Source of the DNA: Streptomyces niger
GTDB lineage: Bacteria > Actinomycetota > Actinomycetes > Streptomycetales > Streptomycetaceae
Direction of reading: 5' to 3'
DNA length: 64,000 nucleotides
NCBI RefSeq assembly: GCF_000718305.1
Contig: NZ_JOFQ01000009.1
Location: 62,001-126,000 of the forward strand
Position 1 is the first letter of the stretch; each line of letters begins with the position of its first letter. The notes under the pieces are model-generated. The model was not told where the DNA came from, did no database searches, and saw only the letters and a list, made by a program, of their open reading frames with translations. Shown piece by piece: positions 41,652 through 49,730 of the stretch. The position numbers and the translations under genes are program-made.

Positions 41652-42348
41652 GCTGCTCGACCGGTTCGCCGAGCTGGTCACGACGCAGCTGGACTCGCCC
41701 TGGCTCTGGCTGATCGTGCTGCTGGTGGCCGGCCTGGACGCACTGTTGCCGTTCATGCCGAGCGAGACGACGGTGGTGACGGTGGCCGTGCTGACCGGTC
41801 CCGACCTCCCGCAGCTCGCGCTGCTGGCGGTGGTCGCCGCGCTCGGCGCGCTGGGTGGCGACTGCCTCGGGCACGGCATCGGCCGCTGGGCCGGGCCGAA
41901 GGCGATCGGCCGGCTGCTACGCGGCGAGAAGGGCCGGCAACGGTACGCGTGGGGGCGCGCCATGGTCGCGCGGCACGCCACGACGCTGGTGGTCGCGGGC
42001 CGCTTCCTGCCCGGTGGGCGGGTGGCGTCCGCCCTGTCCACCGGCAGCCTGCGGTTCCCGTTCCGCCGTTTCGTGCTGCTGGACGCGGCCGGCGCCGCGC
42101 TGTGGGCGGTCACCAGCACGGCCATCGGGTACCTCGGCGGCGCGGCCTTCGCCGAGGATCCCGTCAAGGGGCTGCTGCTCGCCTTCGCGCTGGCCCTGGT
42201 GATCGTCGGACTGCTGGAGGCCGCCCGCCGGCTGGTCGCCCGGCGCCGGGGCGCGGCGTCCGGCCGCACGACCGTCGTCGCCGCCGGCACCGTCACCGGC
42301 AACGCCACCACCGCCGAGGGCCCGCTCCCGGCGGACGGCCACGGCTGA
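41644..42348 (+). CDS. DedA-family (SNARE-associated/VTT) membrane protein
   Basis: The 234-residue protein has the DedA traits: AGLDALLPFMPSETTVV (the E of the reentrant loop), GDCLGHGIGRWAG, and VVAGRFLPGGRVASALSTG (the R-x-x-P-G/R-x-x motif), with five or so membrane helices. DedA proteins maintain membrane lipid homeostasis and some flip lipid carriers such as undecaprenyl phosphate. The start ATG 41644 lacks a ribosome binding site and overlaps a 30-codon upstream frame. A basic Arg-rich stretch and a hydrophilic tail end the protein. Confidence 0.85.
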   Translation: MSELLDRFAELVTTQLDSPWLWLIVLLVAGLDALLPFMPSETTVVTVAVLTGPDLPQLALLAVVAALGALGGDCLGHGIGRWAGPKAIGRLLRGEKGRQRYAWGRAMVARHATTLVVAGRFLPGGRVASALSTGSLRFPFRRFVLLDAAGAALWAVTSTAIGYLGGAAFAEDPVKGLLLAFALALVIVGLLEAARRLVARRRGAASGRTTVVAAGTVTGNATTAEGPLPADGHG

Positions 42349-42367
42349 CGCGTGGCACACGGGTACG

Positions 42368-42385
42368 CGCGGGGGAGCCCCCGCG
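42368..42385. terminator. Short hairpin between DedA and thiE
   Basis: CGCGGGGG (42368-42375) is followed almost directly by CCCCCGCG (42378-42385). It lies between the convergent ends of the DedA and thiE genes and is a plausible terminator for both. Confidence 0.5.
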
Positions 42386-42403
42386 TCCGTCCTCGGGTGT
42401 GTC

Positions 42404-43078
42404 TCAGGCCTTTCCGGCCCATGCCTCCGCGTACGCGCGCGCCGCGGCGCGTGGGTCGGATGCGGCGCAGATGCCCGAGACGATCGCGCCGCCCGCCGCG
42501 CCCGCGGCCCGTAGGAGCGGCATGTCCGGCACGGTCACCCCGCCGATCGCCACCGCCGGCAGCGGCGTGGGCAGCGCCAGCCGGCCGAAGCCCTCGACGC
42601 CCAGCTCCGGCGGCGCGTCCGCCTTGGTGCGGGTGGCGTGCAGTGCGCCGATGCCGACGTAGTCGACCCGGGCCGGCTCCTTGGCGGCGGCCCGCAGCTC
42701 CTCCTCCGTGGCGGCGCTCAGCCCGATCACCGCGTCCGGCCCGACGAGCCCGCGGACGGCGGCCACCGGCAGGTCGGACTGGCCGACGTGCACCCCGGTC
42801 ACCCGTGCCCCGGCCGCACGGGCCGCTAGGAACACGTCCACCCGGTCGTTGACGAACAGCGCGACCCGCTCCGGCAGGACCGCGGCGAGCCGCACCACCG
42901 TCGCCAGGAAGTCCCGCGCATCGCCGTCCTTCTCCCGCACCTGGACGGCGGTGACGCCACCCGCCACGGCCGCCGCGACCGTGCCCGGCACGTCCCGGCC
43001 GCACGCCGCGGCCTGCGCCGCATCCGTGACCAGGTACACCGAGAGGTCCGGTCGTCCGTTCACGGTCGTGCCGGTCAC
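42404..43078 (-). CDS. thiE: Thiamine phosphate synthase ThiE
   Basis: The 224-residue protein is a TIM-barrel thiamine phosphate synthase that joins hydroxymethylpyrimidine diphosphate to thiazole phosphate. It shows [11 protein letters not shown], the diphosphate-binding [64 protein letters not shown] and [11 protein letters not shown] 43078 overlaps the stop of thiM (GTGA), so the two are coupled and share the TPP riboswitch upstream of thiM. The pair salvages thiazole and completes thiamine phosphate. Confidence 0.93.
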   Translation of the reverse strand: MTGTTVNGRPDLSVYLVTDAAQAAACGRDVPGTVAAAVAGGVTAVQVREKDGDARDFLATVVRLAAVLPERVALFVNDRVDVFLAARAAGARVTGVHVGQSDLPVAAVRGLVGPDAVIGLSAATEEELRAAAKEPARVDYVGIGALHATRTKADAPPELGVEGFGRLALPTPLPAVAIGGVTVPDMPLLRAAGAAGGAIVSGICAASDPRAAARAYAEAWAGKA

Positions 43079-43911
43079 GCCCACGAGATCGCCGCCCGCT
43101 TGCCGAGCGTCTCCTCGTCCAGGGCGTACAGCGCGTCCAGGAAGGCGGCCGCGAAACCGCCGGGCCCGGCGCTGCGCTCCGCCGCGATCTCGGCGGCCAC
43201 GGTGTAGACCGCCACGGCGGCGGCCGCCGCGGCGAGCCGGTCGGCCCGCGCCGCGGCGTCCGGCGTGGTCGGTGGTGCGAACGCCGCGAGCACCGCGCCC
43301 AGCGCGCAGCCCCCGCCGGTCACCCGCGTCAGCAGCGGGTCACCGTTGGCGACGCGTACGGTCCGCTCGCCGTCGGTGAGCAGGTCCACGGGGCCGGAGA
43401 CCGCGACCACGGCACCGGTCGACCGGGCCAGCTCACCCGCGGCTGCGGCCGCCGACTCGACCTCGTCGGTGGCGTCCACGCCGCGCCCGCCGCCCCCGGT
43501 CCCGGCGAGCGCGATGATCTCCGAGGCGTTGCCGCGGACGACGGCCGGGCCCTGGGGGAGGAGCCGGCGCGCCAGTGCGGTCCGTACGGGCAGCGAGCCG
43601 ACCGCCACCGGGTCCAGCACCCAGGGCGTGCCCGCGGCGGCGGCCGAAGCGACCGCCTCGGTCATGGCGGCGCGCTGCTCGGCGTGCGGGGTGCCCAGGT
43701 TGACCAGCACTCCGGAGGCGGCCCCGGCGAACGGCCCGGCCTCCTCGGGGATGTCCACCATCGCCGGGGCCGCGCCCACCGCGAGCAGGACGTTCGCGGT
43801 GAAGTTGGCGACCACCTGGTTGGTGAGGCACTGCACCAGTGGTGTTTCATGGCGTACGCGGTTGAGAGCCTGCCGGGTGAAGGCGAGCAGGTCGTCGGCC
43901 GGACGCGTCAT
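43075..43911 (-). CDS. thiM: Hydroxyethylthiazole kinase ThiM
   Basis: The 278-residue protein phosphorylates 4-methyl-5-(2-hydroxyethyl)thiazole in the salvage branch. Motifs: [34 protein letters not shown] in part, [21 protein letters not shown] and the ATP/catalytic loop [16 protein letters not shown] with its Cys. ATG 43911 has GGAGG upstream. Directly before it lies a complete THI-box riboswitch, so thiM-thiE is shut off when TPP is plentiful. Confidence 0.93.
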   Translation of the reverse strand: MTRPADDLLAFTRQALNRVRHETPLVQCLTNQVVANFTANVLLAVGAAPAMVDIPEEAGPFAGAASGVLVNLGTPHAEQRAAMTEAVASAAAAGTPWVLDPVAVGSLPVRTALARRLLPQGPAVVRGNASEIIALAGTGGGGRGVDATDEVESAAAAAGELARSTGAVVAVSGPVDLLTDGERTVRVANGDPLLTRVTGGGCALGAVLAAFAPPTTPDAAARADRLAAAAAAVAVYTVAAEIAAERSAGPGGFAAAFLDALYALDEETLGKRAAISWA

Positions 43912-43929
43912 AGGGGCATTCCTCCGTGA

Positions 43930-44004
43930 CATTCCCTTCGCTGGTGCGATCCAGATCAGGTTCGACGGGTGTGATCTCAGCCCTTGAGATGGGGCACCCC
44001 GTGT
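43930..44004 (-). promoter_or_regulatory. TPP (THI-box) riboswitch upstream of thiM
   Basis: Read on the minus strand, this contains CGGGGTGCC, GGGCTGAGATCACACCC, then GAACCTGATCTGGAT and the closing ACCAGCGAAGGGA, all hallmarks of the TPP aptamer in the correct order. It ends about 18 bp before the thiM start, so ligand binding probably masks the ribosome binding site, as is usual in actinobacteria. Confidence 0.93.
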
Positions 44005-44070
44005 CTCGTGTGCCTCACCATGTTACCCGCACCCCGTTCCCGAACCGGAACCCCGACCTCTGGAATCCCC

Positions 44071-45441
44071 ATGACCATCGAGAGGCCCGTCTTCGACGGG
44101 CGCATGCCCGCCGGCGCCGGCGACCTGTCCGTCGAACGGCACGGCATCGGCCCGGTGCCCGAGAACAACCGCTACGGCCGGCCCGGTCGCCTCTTCACCG
44201 TGTGGTTCGCGCCCAACCTGACCATGACCGGCGTGTTCACCGGCACCGTCGGCATCGGGCTCGGGCTCGACTTCTGGACGGCGTTCGCCGCGATGGCGCT
44301 CGGCACGCTGCTCGGCGCGGCGCCGTCCGCCTATCTCGGCACGTGGGGGAGCCTCACCGGGGCCGGTCAACTCCCGCTCTCCCGGCTGGCGTTCGGCCGC
44401 GGCGTCGTGCTGCCCGGCATCCTGCAGTGGCTCTCCTCCATCGCCTGGGACGCGCTGATCGGACTGTTCGGCGGGGACGCGCTGGCCCGGCTCGTGGGCT
44501 GGCCGTTCTGGCTGGGCGCGCTGACGGTGCTGGTCCTCCAGGGCGCCGTCGGCGTCCTCGGGTACGAGGCCATCCACCGCCTCCAGACCGTGATGACCTT
44601 CGTGCTCGGCGCGGCCTTCCTCGCGCTGAGCGTGAAGCTCCTGGACGGGGTCCCGCTGCCGTCGGCCGCCAGCGCGCACGGCGCGGACCGGGCCGGCGCG
44701 TTCCTGCTGACCACCACGGTCGCGCTGAGCCTGGCGATCTCCTGGGCCCCGTACGCCTCGGACTTCAGCCGCTACCTGCCGCGCTCGGCGTCCCGGCCGC
44801 GGATGTTCTGGTACACGCTGCTCGGCATGGCCGCCGCGTACCTCTGGGTGCAGACGCTCGGCCTGTGGGCCGCCGGCCTGTTCACCGACCAGACCGCGGC
44901 GGGCGTGCACGCACTGCTCGGCGGCGGGGCGCTGGGCGCCTTCGGGCTGCTGGCCATCGCCGCGTCCGCGGTGTGCAGCAACGCCATGAACGACTACAGC
45001 GGTTCGCTGGCCCTCCAGACGGCCGGGGTCCGCATCCCCCGTCCGCTCGCCGCCGCCGTGGCCGCCGTGCTCGGGTTCCTGCTCGTGCTGTGGATGCACG
45101 CCGCCGACACCACGGCCCGCTTCCAGAACGTGCTGCTCTTCGTCGGCTACTGGATCCCCGGCTTCATCGGCGTCGTCGCCGTCGACTGGCTCGCCCGTGC
45201 CCGGGCGCGCGGCGGCCGGCCGGTCGAGGTGCACGAGGAGTTCGCCCGGCCGCAGCCGTGGTGGCCCGCGGTCCTCGCCTTCGTCGTCGCCTTCGCCGCT
45301 GCCGTGCCCTTCATGGACACGACGCTGTACGTCGGCCCGGTCGCCGAGGCGCTGCACGGCGCGGACCTCGCGTACTTCGTGGCCTTCGTGGTCTCGGTGG
45401 CCGTCTACGCACCGCTGCGGCTGCGGACCCGCAACGGCTGA
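44071..45441 (+). CDS. NCS1-family permease, possibly for hydroxymethylpyrimidine (CytX-like)
   Basis: The 456-residue protein has 12 membrane helices and NCS1 features: VERHGIGPVPENNRYGRPG before helix 1, WFAPNLTMTGVFTG, ISWAPYASDFSRYLP and CSNAMNDYSGSLALQTAG. NCS1 carriers take up cytosine, allantoin, hydantoins or thiamine precursors. It is divergent from the riboswitch-controlled thiM-thiE pair, and CytX-type members beside thiamine genes import hydroxymethylpyrimidine, so that substrate is the best guess. No riboswitch precedes this gene on its own strand, which weakens that idea. Confidence 0.8.
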   Translation: MTIERPVFDGRMPAGAGDLSVERHGIGPVPENNRYGRPGRLFTVWFAPNLTMTGVFTGTVGIGLGLDFWTAFAAMALGTLLGAAPSAYLGTWGSLTGAGQLPLSRLAFGRGVVLPGILQWLSSIAWDALIGLFGGDALARLVGWPFWLGALTVLVLQGAVGVLGYEAIHRLQTVMTFVLGAAFLALSVKLLDGVPLPSAASAHGADRAGAFLLTTTVALSLAISWAPYASDFSRYLPRSASRPRMFWYTLLGMAAAYLWVQTLGLWAAGLFTDQTAAGVHALLGGGALGAFGLLAIAASAVCSNAMNDYSGSLALQTAGVRIPRPLAAAVAAVLGFLLVLWMHAADTTARFQNVLLFVGYWIPGFIGVVAVDWLARARARGGRPVEVHEEFARPQPWWPAVLAFVVAFAAAVPFMDTTLYVGPVAEALHGADLAYFVAFVVSVAVYAPLRLRTRNG

Positions 45442-45472
45442 GCGGGAACGGGCGGTACTCGACCCGGAGCGC

Positions 45473-47563
45473 TCAGCCCGGCGGGGGAGCGGCCGGCGGG
45501 CCGTGCGGCGGTACCGGCGTCAGCTTGATCGTCTTGTCCTCGCCGGCGCTGGCCAGCCACCTGCTGTCCGGGCTGAAGGCGACGCCGAAGACGAAGTGGC
45601 CGTGGCGGACGCGCAGCACGCGTTCGCCGCCGGCCGCGTCCCAGACCTCCGCCGTCCGGTCCGTGCTCGCGGTGGCGATCCACCGGCCGTCCGGACTGAA
45701 CGCGACGTCCTTCACCTGCCCGCCGTGGCGCACCAGCAGCAGCTGATGACCGTGGCGCGCGTCCCACACGCGCGCGGTGCCGTCGTCCCCGCAGGCGGCC
45801 AGGCGGTGGCCGTCGGCGGCGAAGCAGACCGCCTTGACGGGGTGCTGGTGGCGCAGCCGCAGCAGGGGATCGCCGCTCGCCGTCCACACCCGTACCGACC
45901 GGTCGGCGCAGGCGGTGGCCAGCAGCTGCCCGTCCGGGCTGTACGCCACGTCGGACACCACCTGGTCGTGCGGGAGGCGCAGCAGCGGCTCCCCGGTGGC
46001 CGCGTCCCAGACCCGGACGGTGCGGTCGGCGGACGCGGTGGCGAGCCGGTGGCCGTCGGGGCTGAACGCGACCCCGAAGACGATGTGGTCGTGGCGTACG
46101 CACAGCAGCTCCTCGCCGTCCGCCGTGGCCCACACCCGCGCGGTGTTGTCGGCGCTGCCGGTGGCCAGCCGCCGGCCGTCCGGGCCGAACTCCGCGGCGA
46201 AGACGGTGGAGAGCCAGCTGACGGCCTGCTCCCAGACCCGGTTGCCGGTCTGCGCGTCCCAGACCCGCACCCACTTCCGCGACCCCGCGGCGAGCCGTCT
46301 GCCGTCGGGGTGGAAGGCGACGCACTGCACCCACTGCCCGGTGTTGAGCACCCGCGCCCGCATGGGGGCTGCGGTCGGCGGCGCGGGGCCCGGCGGTGGT
46401 CCGTCGGGCGCGCGGGGCGGCGCTCCACCGCCGTCGTCCTCCACGTCGTCCTCCTCCGTCGCCGGCACCTCGAAGAGGCCGGCGTCACCACTGCGGAGGT
46501 AGAGCACGGGCGTGGCCCATTCGAGGCTGTCGTCCTTGCCCGCGATGAGCGCGACGCGCCCGACCCGTACCGCCTCGTCGACCGCACGCCCGAAGGCCAG
46601 CGCCTGGTAGAAGGCGGCGGCGAAGCGGGTGGCGGCCTTGTCGGTGACGGCGAACTGCATGGCGACGACGGCGGGGACGGTGCGGACCAGCGTCGCCGCC
46701 GTGCTGGAGAACAGGTCGTGGGAATTGCCCATGCCGCTCTGGCAGCTGTTCAACACCACCAGCTGGGGCCTGGGATGCGCCACACTGATCAGTGGGGCGA
46801 GTGCGCTCGCGTGCAGCAGGTGTTCCCTGCCGTCCTCGTCGGCCAGCGCGATCATGCCTTCCTGCCGGTGCGGGTCGTACGCGCCGTGCCCGATGAAGTG
46901 CAGGATGTCGCAGCCCCGCAGCAGTCGCCGGCGCAGGTCGTCGGTGGTCTGCCCGGCCACCCAGTCCAGCCGTACCCGGCCCTGCTCGATCAGCGACCGC
47001 AGCGCCACCTCCAGCCCGGCCCGCTCGCTGTCGGCGTCCAGCGGCGCCTGCGTGCCGGGCAGCGACGTCATCCCGAGGATGCGCAACGGCAACCCGGCAC
47101 GCAGCGGGGCCGTGGGCTCGGGCATGTCGACGTACCGGACCACGGGCTCGCGCATGCTCAGATAGCCGCCGAGCTCCTTGTCGTACAGCAACTCCCAAGG
47201 CAGTGCGGCCAGTTCGGGGGCGCGGATGCGCAGGACCAGGCGCAGCGTCTCGTTGAGCGCGCCGGCCCGCTGGCGGCTGGAGAGGAACAGGCCGCGGAGC
47301 TGACCGCCGAAGACGGTACGGAAGAGGTGTTCGCCCAGGTCCCGTACGGGACGTTCCAGGCCGAGGGCCGCTGCGCGCGGCGTCGCGGAGGAGGCGAGCA
47401 CGACCGCCTGCAGTTCCGCCAGCCCGGCGCTGATCTGCTCGGCGTCGAGCGTGACGTGCACGCTGTCCTCGCCGGCGGGGGAGGCGACGTCCACGGCGTA
47501 CCGGCCGGCCGAGTTGCTGATCTCCACGACGAAGTCGCAGCTTCCCGGCATGGCGTGGCTCAC
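45473..47563 (-). CDS. CHAT-domain caspase-like protease with seven WD40 repeats
   Basis: The 696-residue protein has an N-terminal region of about 100 residues, then a CHAT domain. The core is LRLVLRIRAPELAALPWELLYD, CDILHFIGHGAYDPHRQ with catalytic His226 and LVVLNSCQSGMGNSHDLF with catalytic Cys274, ending near residue 365. An acidic and Pro-rich linker (about 366-400) follows, then seven WD40 units (AFSPDGxxLATASADRTVRVWD type) that make one propeller. CHAT domains are caspase-family proteases used as effectors in bacterial cell-death systems. GTG 47563 overlaps the stop of the Trypco1 gene. It is the last gene of a four-gene operon. Confidence 0.88.
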   Translation of the reverse strand: MSHAMPGSCDFVVEISNSAGRYAVDVASPAGEDSVHVTLDAEQISAGLAELQAVVLASSATPRAAALGLERPVRDLGEHLFRTVFGGQLRGLFLSSRQRAGALNETLRLVLRIRAPELAALPWELLYDKELGGYLSMREPVVRYVDMPEPTAPLRAGLPLRILGMTSLPGTQAPLDADSERAGLEVALRSLIEQGRVRLDWVAGQTTDDLRRRLLRGCDILHFIGHGAYDPHRQEGMIALADEDGREHLLHASALAPLISVAHPRPQLVVLNSCQSGMGNSHDLFSSTAATLVRTVPAVVAMQFAVTDKAATRFAAAFYQALAFGRAVDEAVRVGRVALIAGKDDSLEWATPVLYLRSGDAGLFEVPATEEDDVEDDGGGAPPRAPDGPPPGPAPPTAAPMRARVLNTGQWVQCVAFHPDGRRLAAGSRKWVRVWDAQTGNRVWEQAVSWLSTVFAAEFGPDGRRLATGSADNTARVWATADGEELLCVRHDHIVFGVAFSPDGHRLATASADRTVRVWDAATGEPLLRLPHDQVVSDVAYSPDGQLLATACADRSVRVWTASGDPLLRLRHQHPVKAVCFAADGHRLAACGDDGTARVWDARHGHQLLLVRHGGQVKDVAFSPDGRWIATASTDRTAEVWDAAGGERVLRVRHGHFVFGVAFSPDSRWLASAGEDKTIKLTPVPPHGPPAAPPPG

Positions 47564-47910
47564 CGGGTGCCCGCGTCGGTCGCCGCGGGCTGCGATCCGG
47601 CCTGCCAGGTCAGGCAGACCTGGAGGTGCGCGTCGGCGCCGGCGGTGACCACGGCGCCGACCCGGGCGGCCAGCGCCACACCGAACTCGACGGTGACGGT
47701 CTCCGGGCGGGCGCGGAGCCCGTCGAGCTGGGCGAGCACGGTCTCCGCCACGGTGCGCACCGTGCCGAGCGAGGCCTCGAAGGTCTGCTCCGCACGCTCG
47801 GCGGCCGCCTGCACCGACATCCCGCGCGTCACCATGTCCGCCGGCGGCCCGCCGGTCCACTCGACCGCGACGGTCCCGCCGTTCTCCAGCGGCAGCTCGA
47901 CGATGTTCAC
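47560..47910 (-). CDS. Trypsin-co-occurring domain 1 (CU044_2847-type) protein
   Basis: The 116-residue protein reads like Trypco1. VELPLENGGTVAVEWTG opens the domain, followed by the helix SVQAAAERAEQTFEASLGTV, VTVEFGVALAARVGAVV and LQVCLTWQAGS at the end. This domain is known from operons with trypsin-like or CHAT proteases in predicted conflict systems, where it may recruit the protease to its target or sense a signal. GTG 47910 has AAGGAG upstream. Its stop overlaps the start of the CHAT gene by 4 bp, so the two are made together. Confidence 0.78.
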   Translation of the reverse strand: MNIVELPLENGGTVAVEWTGGPPADMVTRGMSVQAAAERAEQTFEASLGTVRTVAETVLAQLDGLRARPETVTVEFGVALAARVGAVVTAGADAHLQVCLTWQAGSQPAATDAGTR

Positions 47911-47939
47911 GGACGTACGCTCCTTGCGTCGGGCCGGAT

Positions 47940-48677
47940 TCAGGTGGCCGAGCTCGCGACGGGGCCGGCGGACGTGTGCCACCAGTCGAAGAGGTCGCCG
48001 TAGTACTCGGGGCTGGTGGAGGCCATGCTGAGGATGTCCAGCTCCTCGTCGGTCCAGGCGAGATAGACCTTGCCGGTCGCCAGGTAGCACTCCAGGCGCC
48101 CCGACTCGTAGGCCATCTCGCCGTTGAGGCTGTCCGCCGATTCGCAGGTGTCACTGGCGAAGGAGTGCGTGGCGACGTTGTCCTCGTAGGCCTGCTTCAT
48201 CGTCCCCGTGTCCGAGAACTGCATGTAGACGACGCCTATCGGGGCGCCGCCCGACGGCGTGCAGGACACGTACGCGCTGACCCCGGGCGGGGTGCTCTCA
48301 CCGCCGGACTCGCAGGTGCTTCGCAGGTCGGCCGGCACATGGCTCTTCAGCTCGGCGACGTCGGTGTCCTCCGTCTCCGGCGGCCCGGCCGGGCGTGTGG
48401 TGTGCGGTGTCGCCGGGGTGGAACCCGGCGGGGACGTCACGGGCGGCGAGCTGCCGGCCGCGGGGGGCGGGGGCTTGGGCGGGGTGGGTTTCTCCGCGGT
48501 CAGCAGCACGATGCTCGTGACCATCAGGCCCGCGCCCAGCAGGACGGTCGTCGTCCGGATGACGGGACTGATCCGCGGGAACGAGATCTCACGGATGGCG
48601 AATCCGCTGCCCAGGAGGGCGGCCAGGACCATGAGTCCGCCGAAGCCCAGGAGGATGATTTTCACAGAGGTCGGCAT
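47940..48677 (-). CDS. Membrane protein with extracytoplasmic domain, CHAT operon
   Basis: The 245-residue protein has two membrane helices at its N-terminus (IILLGFGGLMVLAALLGSGF, then TTVLLGAGLMVTSIVLLTA), a Pro/Ser/Thr linker and a soluble domain of about 135 residues. That domain contains four Cys (STCESGG, YVSCTPSG, SDTCESAD, RLECYLATG) that could form two disulfides, so the domain is probably outside the cell. No family is recognised. It is 28 bp after the CYTH-like gene and 29 bp before the Trypco1 gene, and might be the sensor or anchor of the system. Confidence 0.7.
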   Translation of the reverse strand: MPTSVKIILLGFGGLMVLAALLGSGFAIREISFPRISPVIRTTTVLLGAGLMVTSIVLLTAEKPTPPKPPPPAAGSSPPVTSPPGSTPATPHTTRPAGPPETEDTDVAELKSHVPADLRSTCESGGESTPPGVSAYVSCTPSGGAPIGVVYMQFSDTGTMKQAYEDNVATHSFASDTCESADSLNGEMAYESGRLECYLATGKVYLAWTDEELDILSMASTSPEYYGDLFDWWHTSAGPVASSAT

Positions 48678-48705
48678 GTTTCCCTCCGGAGCGGTCTCGC
48701 GCGCC

Positions 48706-49533
48706 TCAGGTGGCAGGCCGCGCGCGCAGCAGCGTTTCCAGGACCCGGCGGGTCTTCGTCTCCTGCTTGAGGTCGGGCTCCAGGCCGAGGCCCCGCACGA
48801 GGGCCTGCAGCGAGGCCTGGACCACCTCGGCCCCGTCCGGGGCGACCCGCTCGGAGATCTCCAGCCAGTCCAGCGGTTCCTCCCCCGGGCCCGGACCGGC
48901 CGATTCGGCAGCGGAGGCGGCGAACGACCAGCGCTCCAGGGTCAGTTCGTGGTGGTTCAGGCGTACGCCGTGCCAGCGCACCGCACGGACGGGACCGAGG
49001 ACACGCAGCGTCCGGAAGTCGACCCGCACGTCCGCGCACTCGGCGAGGAACGCCCGCTGCCGCCGGGAGAACACCGTACGCAGCGGGTTGGCGCCCGAGG
49101 TGACGGCATCGACGGCCGGCCGGCCGCAGTCGGACGTCAACGAGGCGGCGAGCACCCTGTTCTCGGCGTGCCCGGCGTTCCCGGCGGACCAGTCCTCCTC
49201 CAGGCGCAGGGTGTCCCCGTCCTCCTCCCGGAAGCGCAGCCACCGCCGGCTGAGCCGGGCCCGCCGGCAGGGGCGGAGCTTCACGGTGGCGTCCCCGTCG
49301 CCGCGGCCGTGCCCGGCGTCCGCGCGCAACCGCAGGATCACGCCGCCGTCCAGCAGCGCCGGCGTCCCCGGCCCGCGCCCCCGCGGCGGCGCCTCGCAGA
49401 AGTGGACGTGGCGCCGGATTCCCCCATCACCCGGCGCCAACGCCTCGGCGGCCGCTGCCGCCTGCGCGGCGGAGAACGTCATCTTGATCTCGACCGAGTC
49501 GAGCCGTGGTCCGGCCCCGTGCGACTCCGGCAT
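48706..49533 (-). CDS. CYTH-like (triphosphate tunnel) protein, degenerate
   Basis: The 275-residue protein looks like a CYTH beta-barrel. DSVEIKMTFS near the start corresponds to the ExExK strand, but with Ser in the first position. GVILRLRADAG is the strand with paired Arg, ATVKLRPCRRARLSRRW the basic strand, and RFREEDGDTLRLEEDW and VRVDFRTLRVLGPVRA later strands. Intact CYTH proteins bind triphosphates with divalent metal. It is the first gene of the CHAT operon and may bind a nucleotide signal. ATG 49533 has AAGGGGG upstream. The fold is inferred from strand motifs only. Confidence 0.55.
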   Translation of the reverse strand: MPESHGAGPRLDSVEIKMTFSAAQAAAAAEALAPGDGGIRRHVHFCEAPPRGRGPGTPALLDGGVILRLRADAGHGRGDGDATVKLRPCRRARLSRRWLRFREEDGDTLRLEEDWSAGNAGHAENRVLAASLTSDCGRPAVDAVTSGANPLRTVFSRRQRAFLAECADVRVDFRTLRVLGPVRAVRWHGVRLNHHELTLERWSFAASAAESAGPGPGEEPLDWLEISERVAPDGAEVVQASLQALVRGLGLEPDLKQETKTRRVLETLLRARPAT

Positions 49534-49730
49534 CGGATGATCCCCCTTCGCCCTGCCGCCTGCGCGAGACCCCAGTGAAGCGGTGTGTCGCGGCGGGGCG
49601 CTTCCGGGAACTCCCCCGTATCTCGCGGCTTTCGACGGCAACGCCGGGAGGAGCATCATGAGGGCAGCGGCACGGAGCCGGGCGCCGCGGCGCCCCGGCC
49701 ACGGTGCGTGGGGACGTCCAGGGGGCGGAC

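Noticed and set aside
43931..44070. A second TPP riboswitch on the plus strand before the NCS1 permease
   Set aside because: The aptamer motifs occur only on the minus strand. The plus-strand leader lacks the CUGAGA and GAAC elements.
45197..48031. A 944-codon plus-strand frame across the CHAT gene
   Set aside because: It overlaps the CHAT-WD40 gene on the opposite strand and has no recognisable domain. Long antisense frames are expected at this G+C content.
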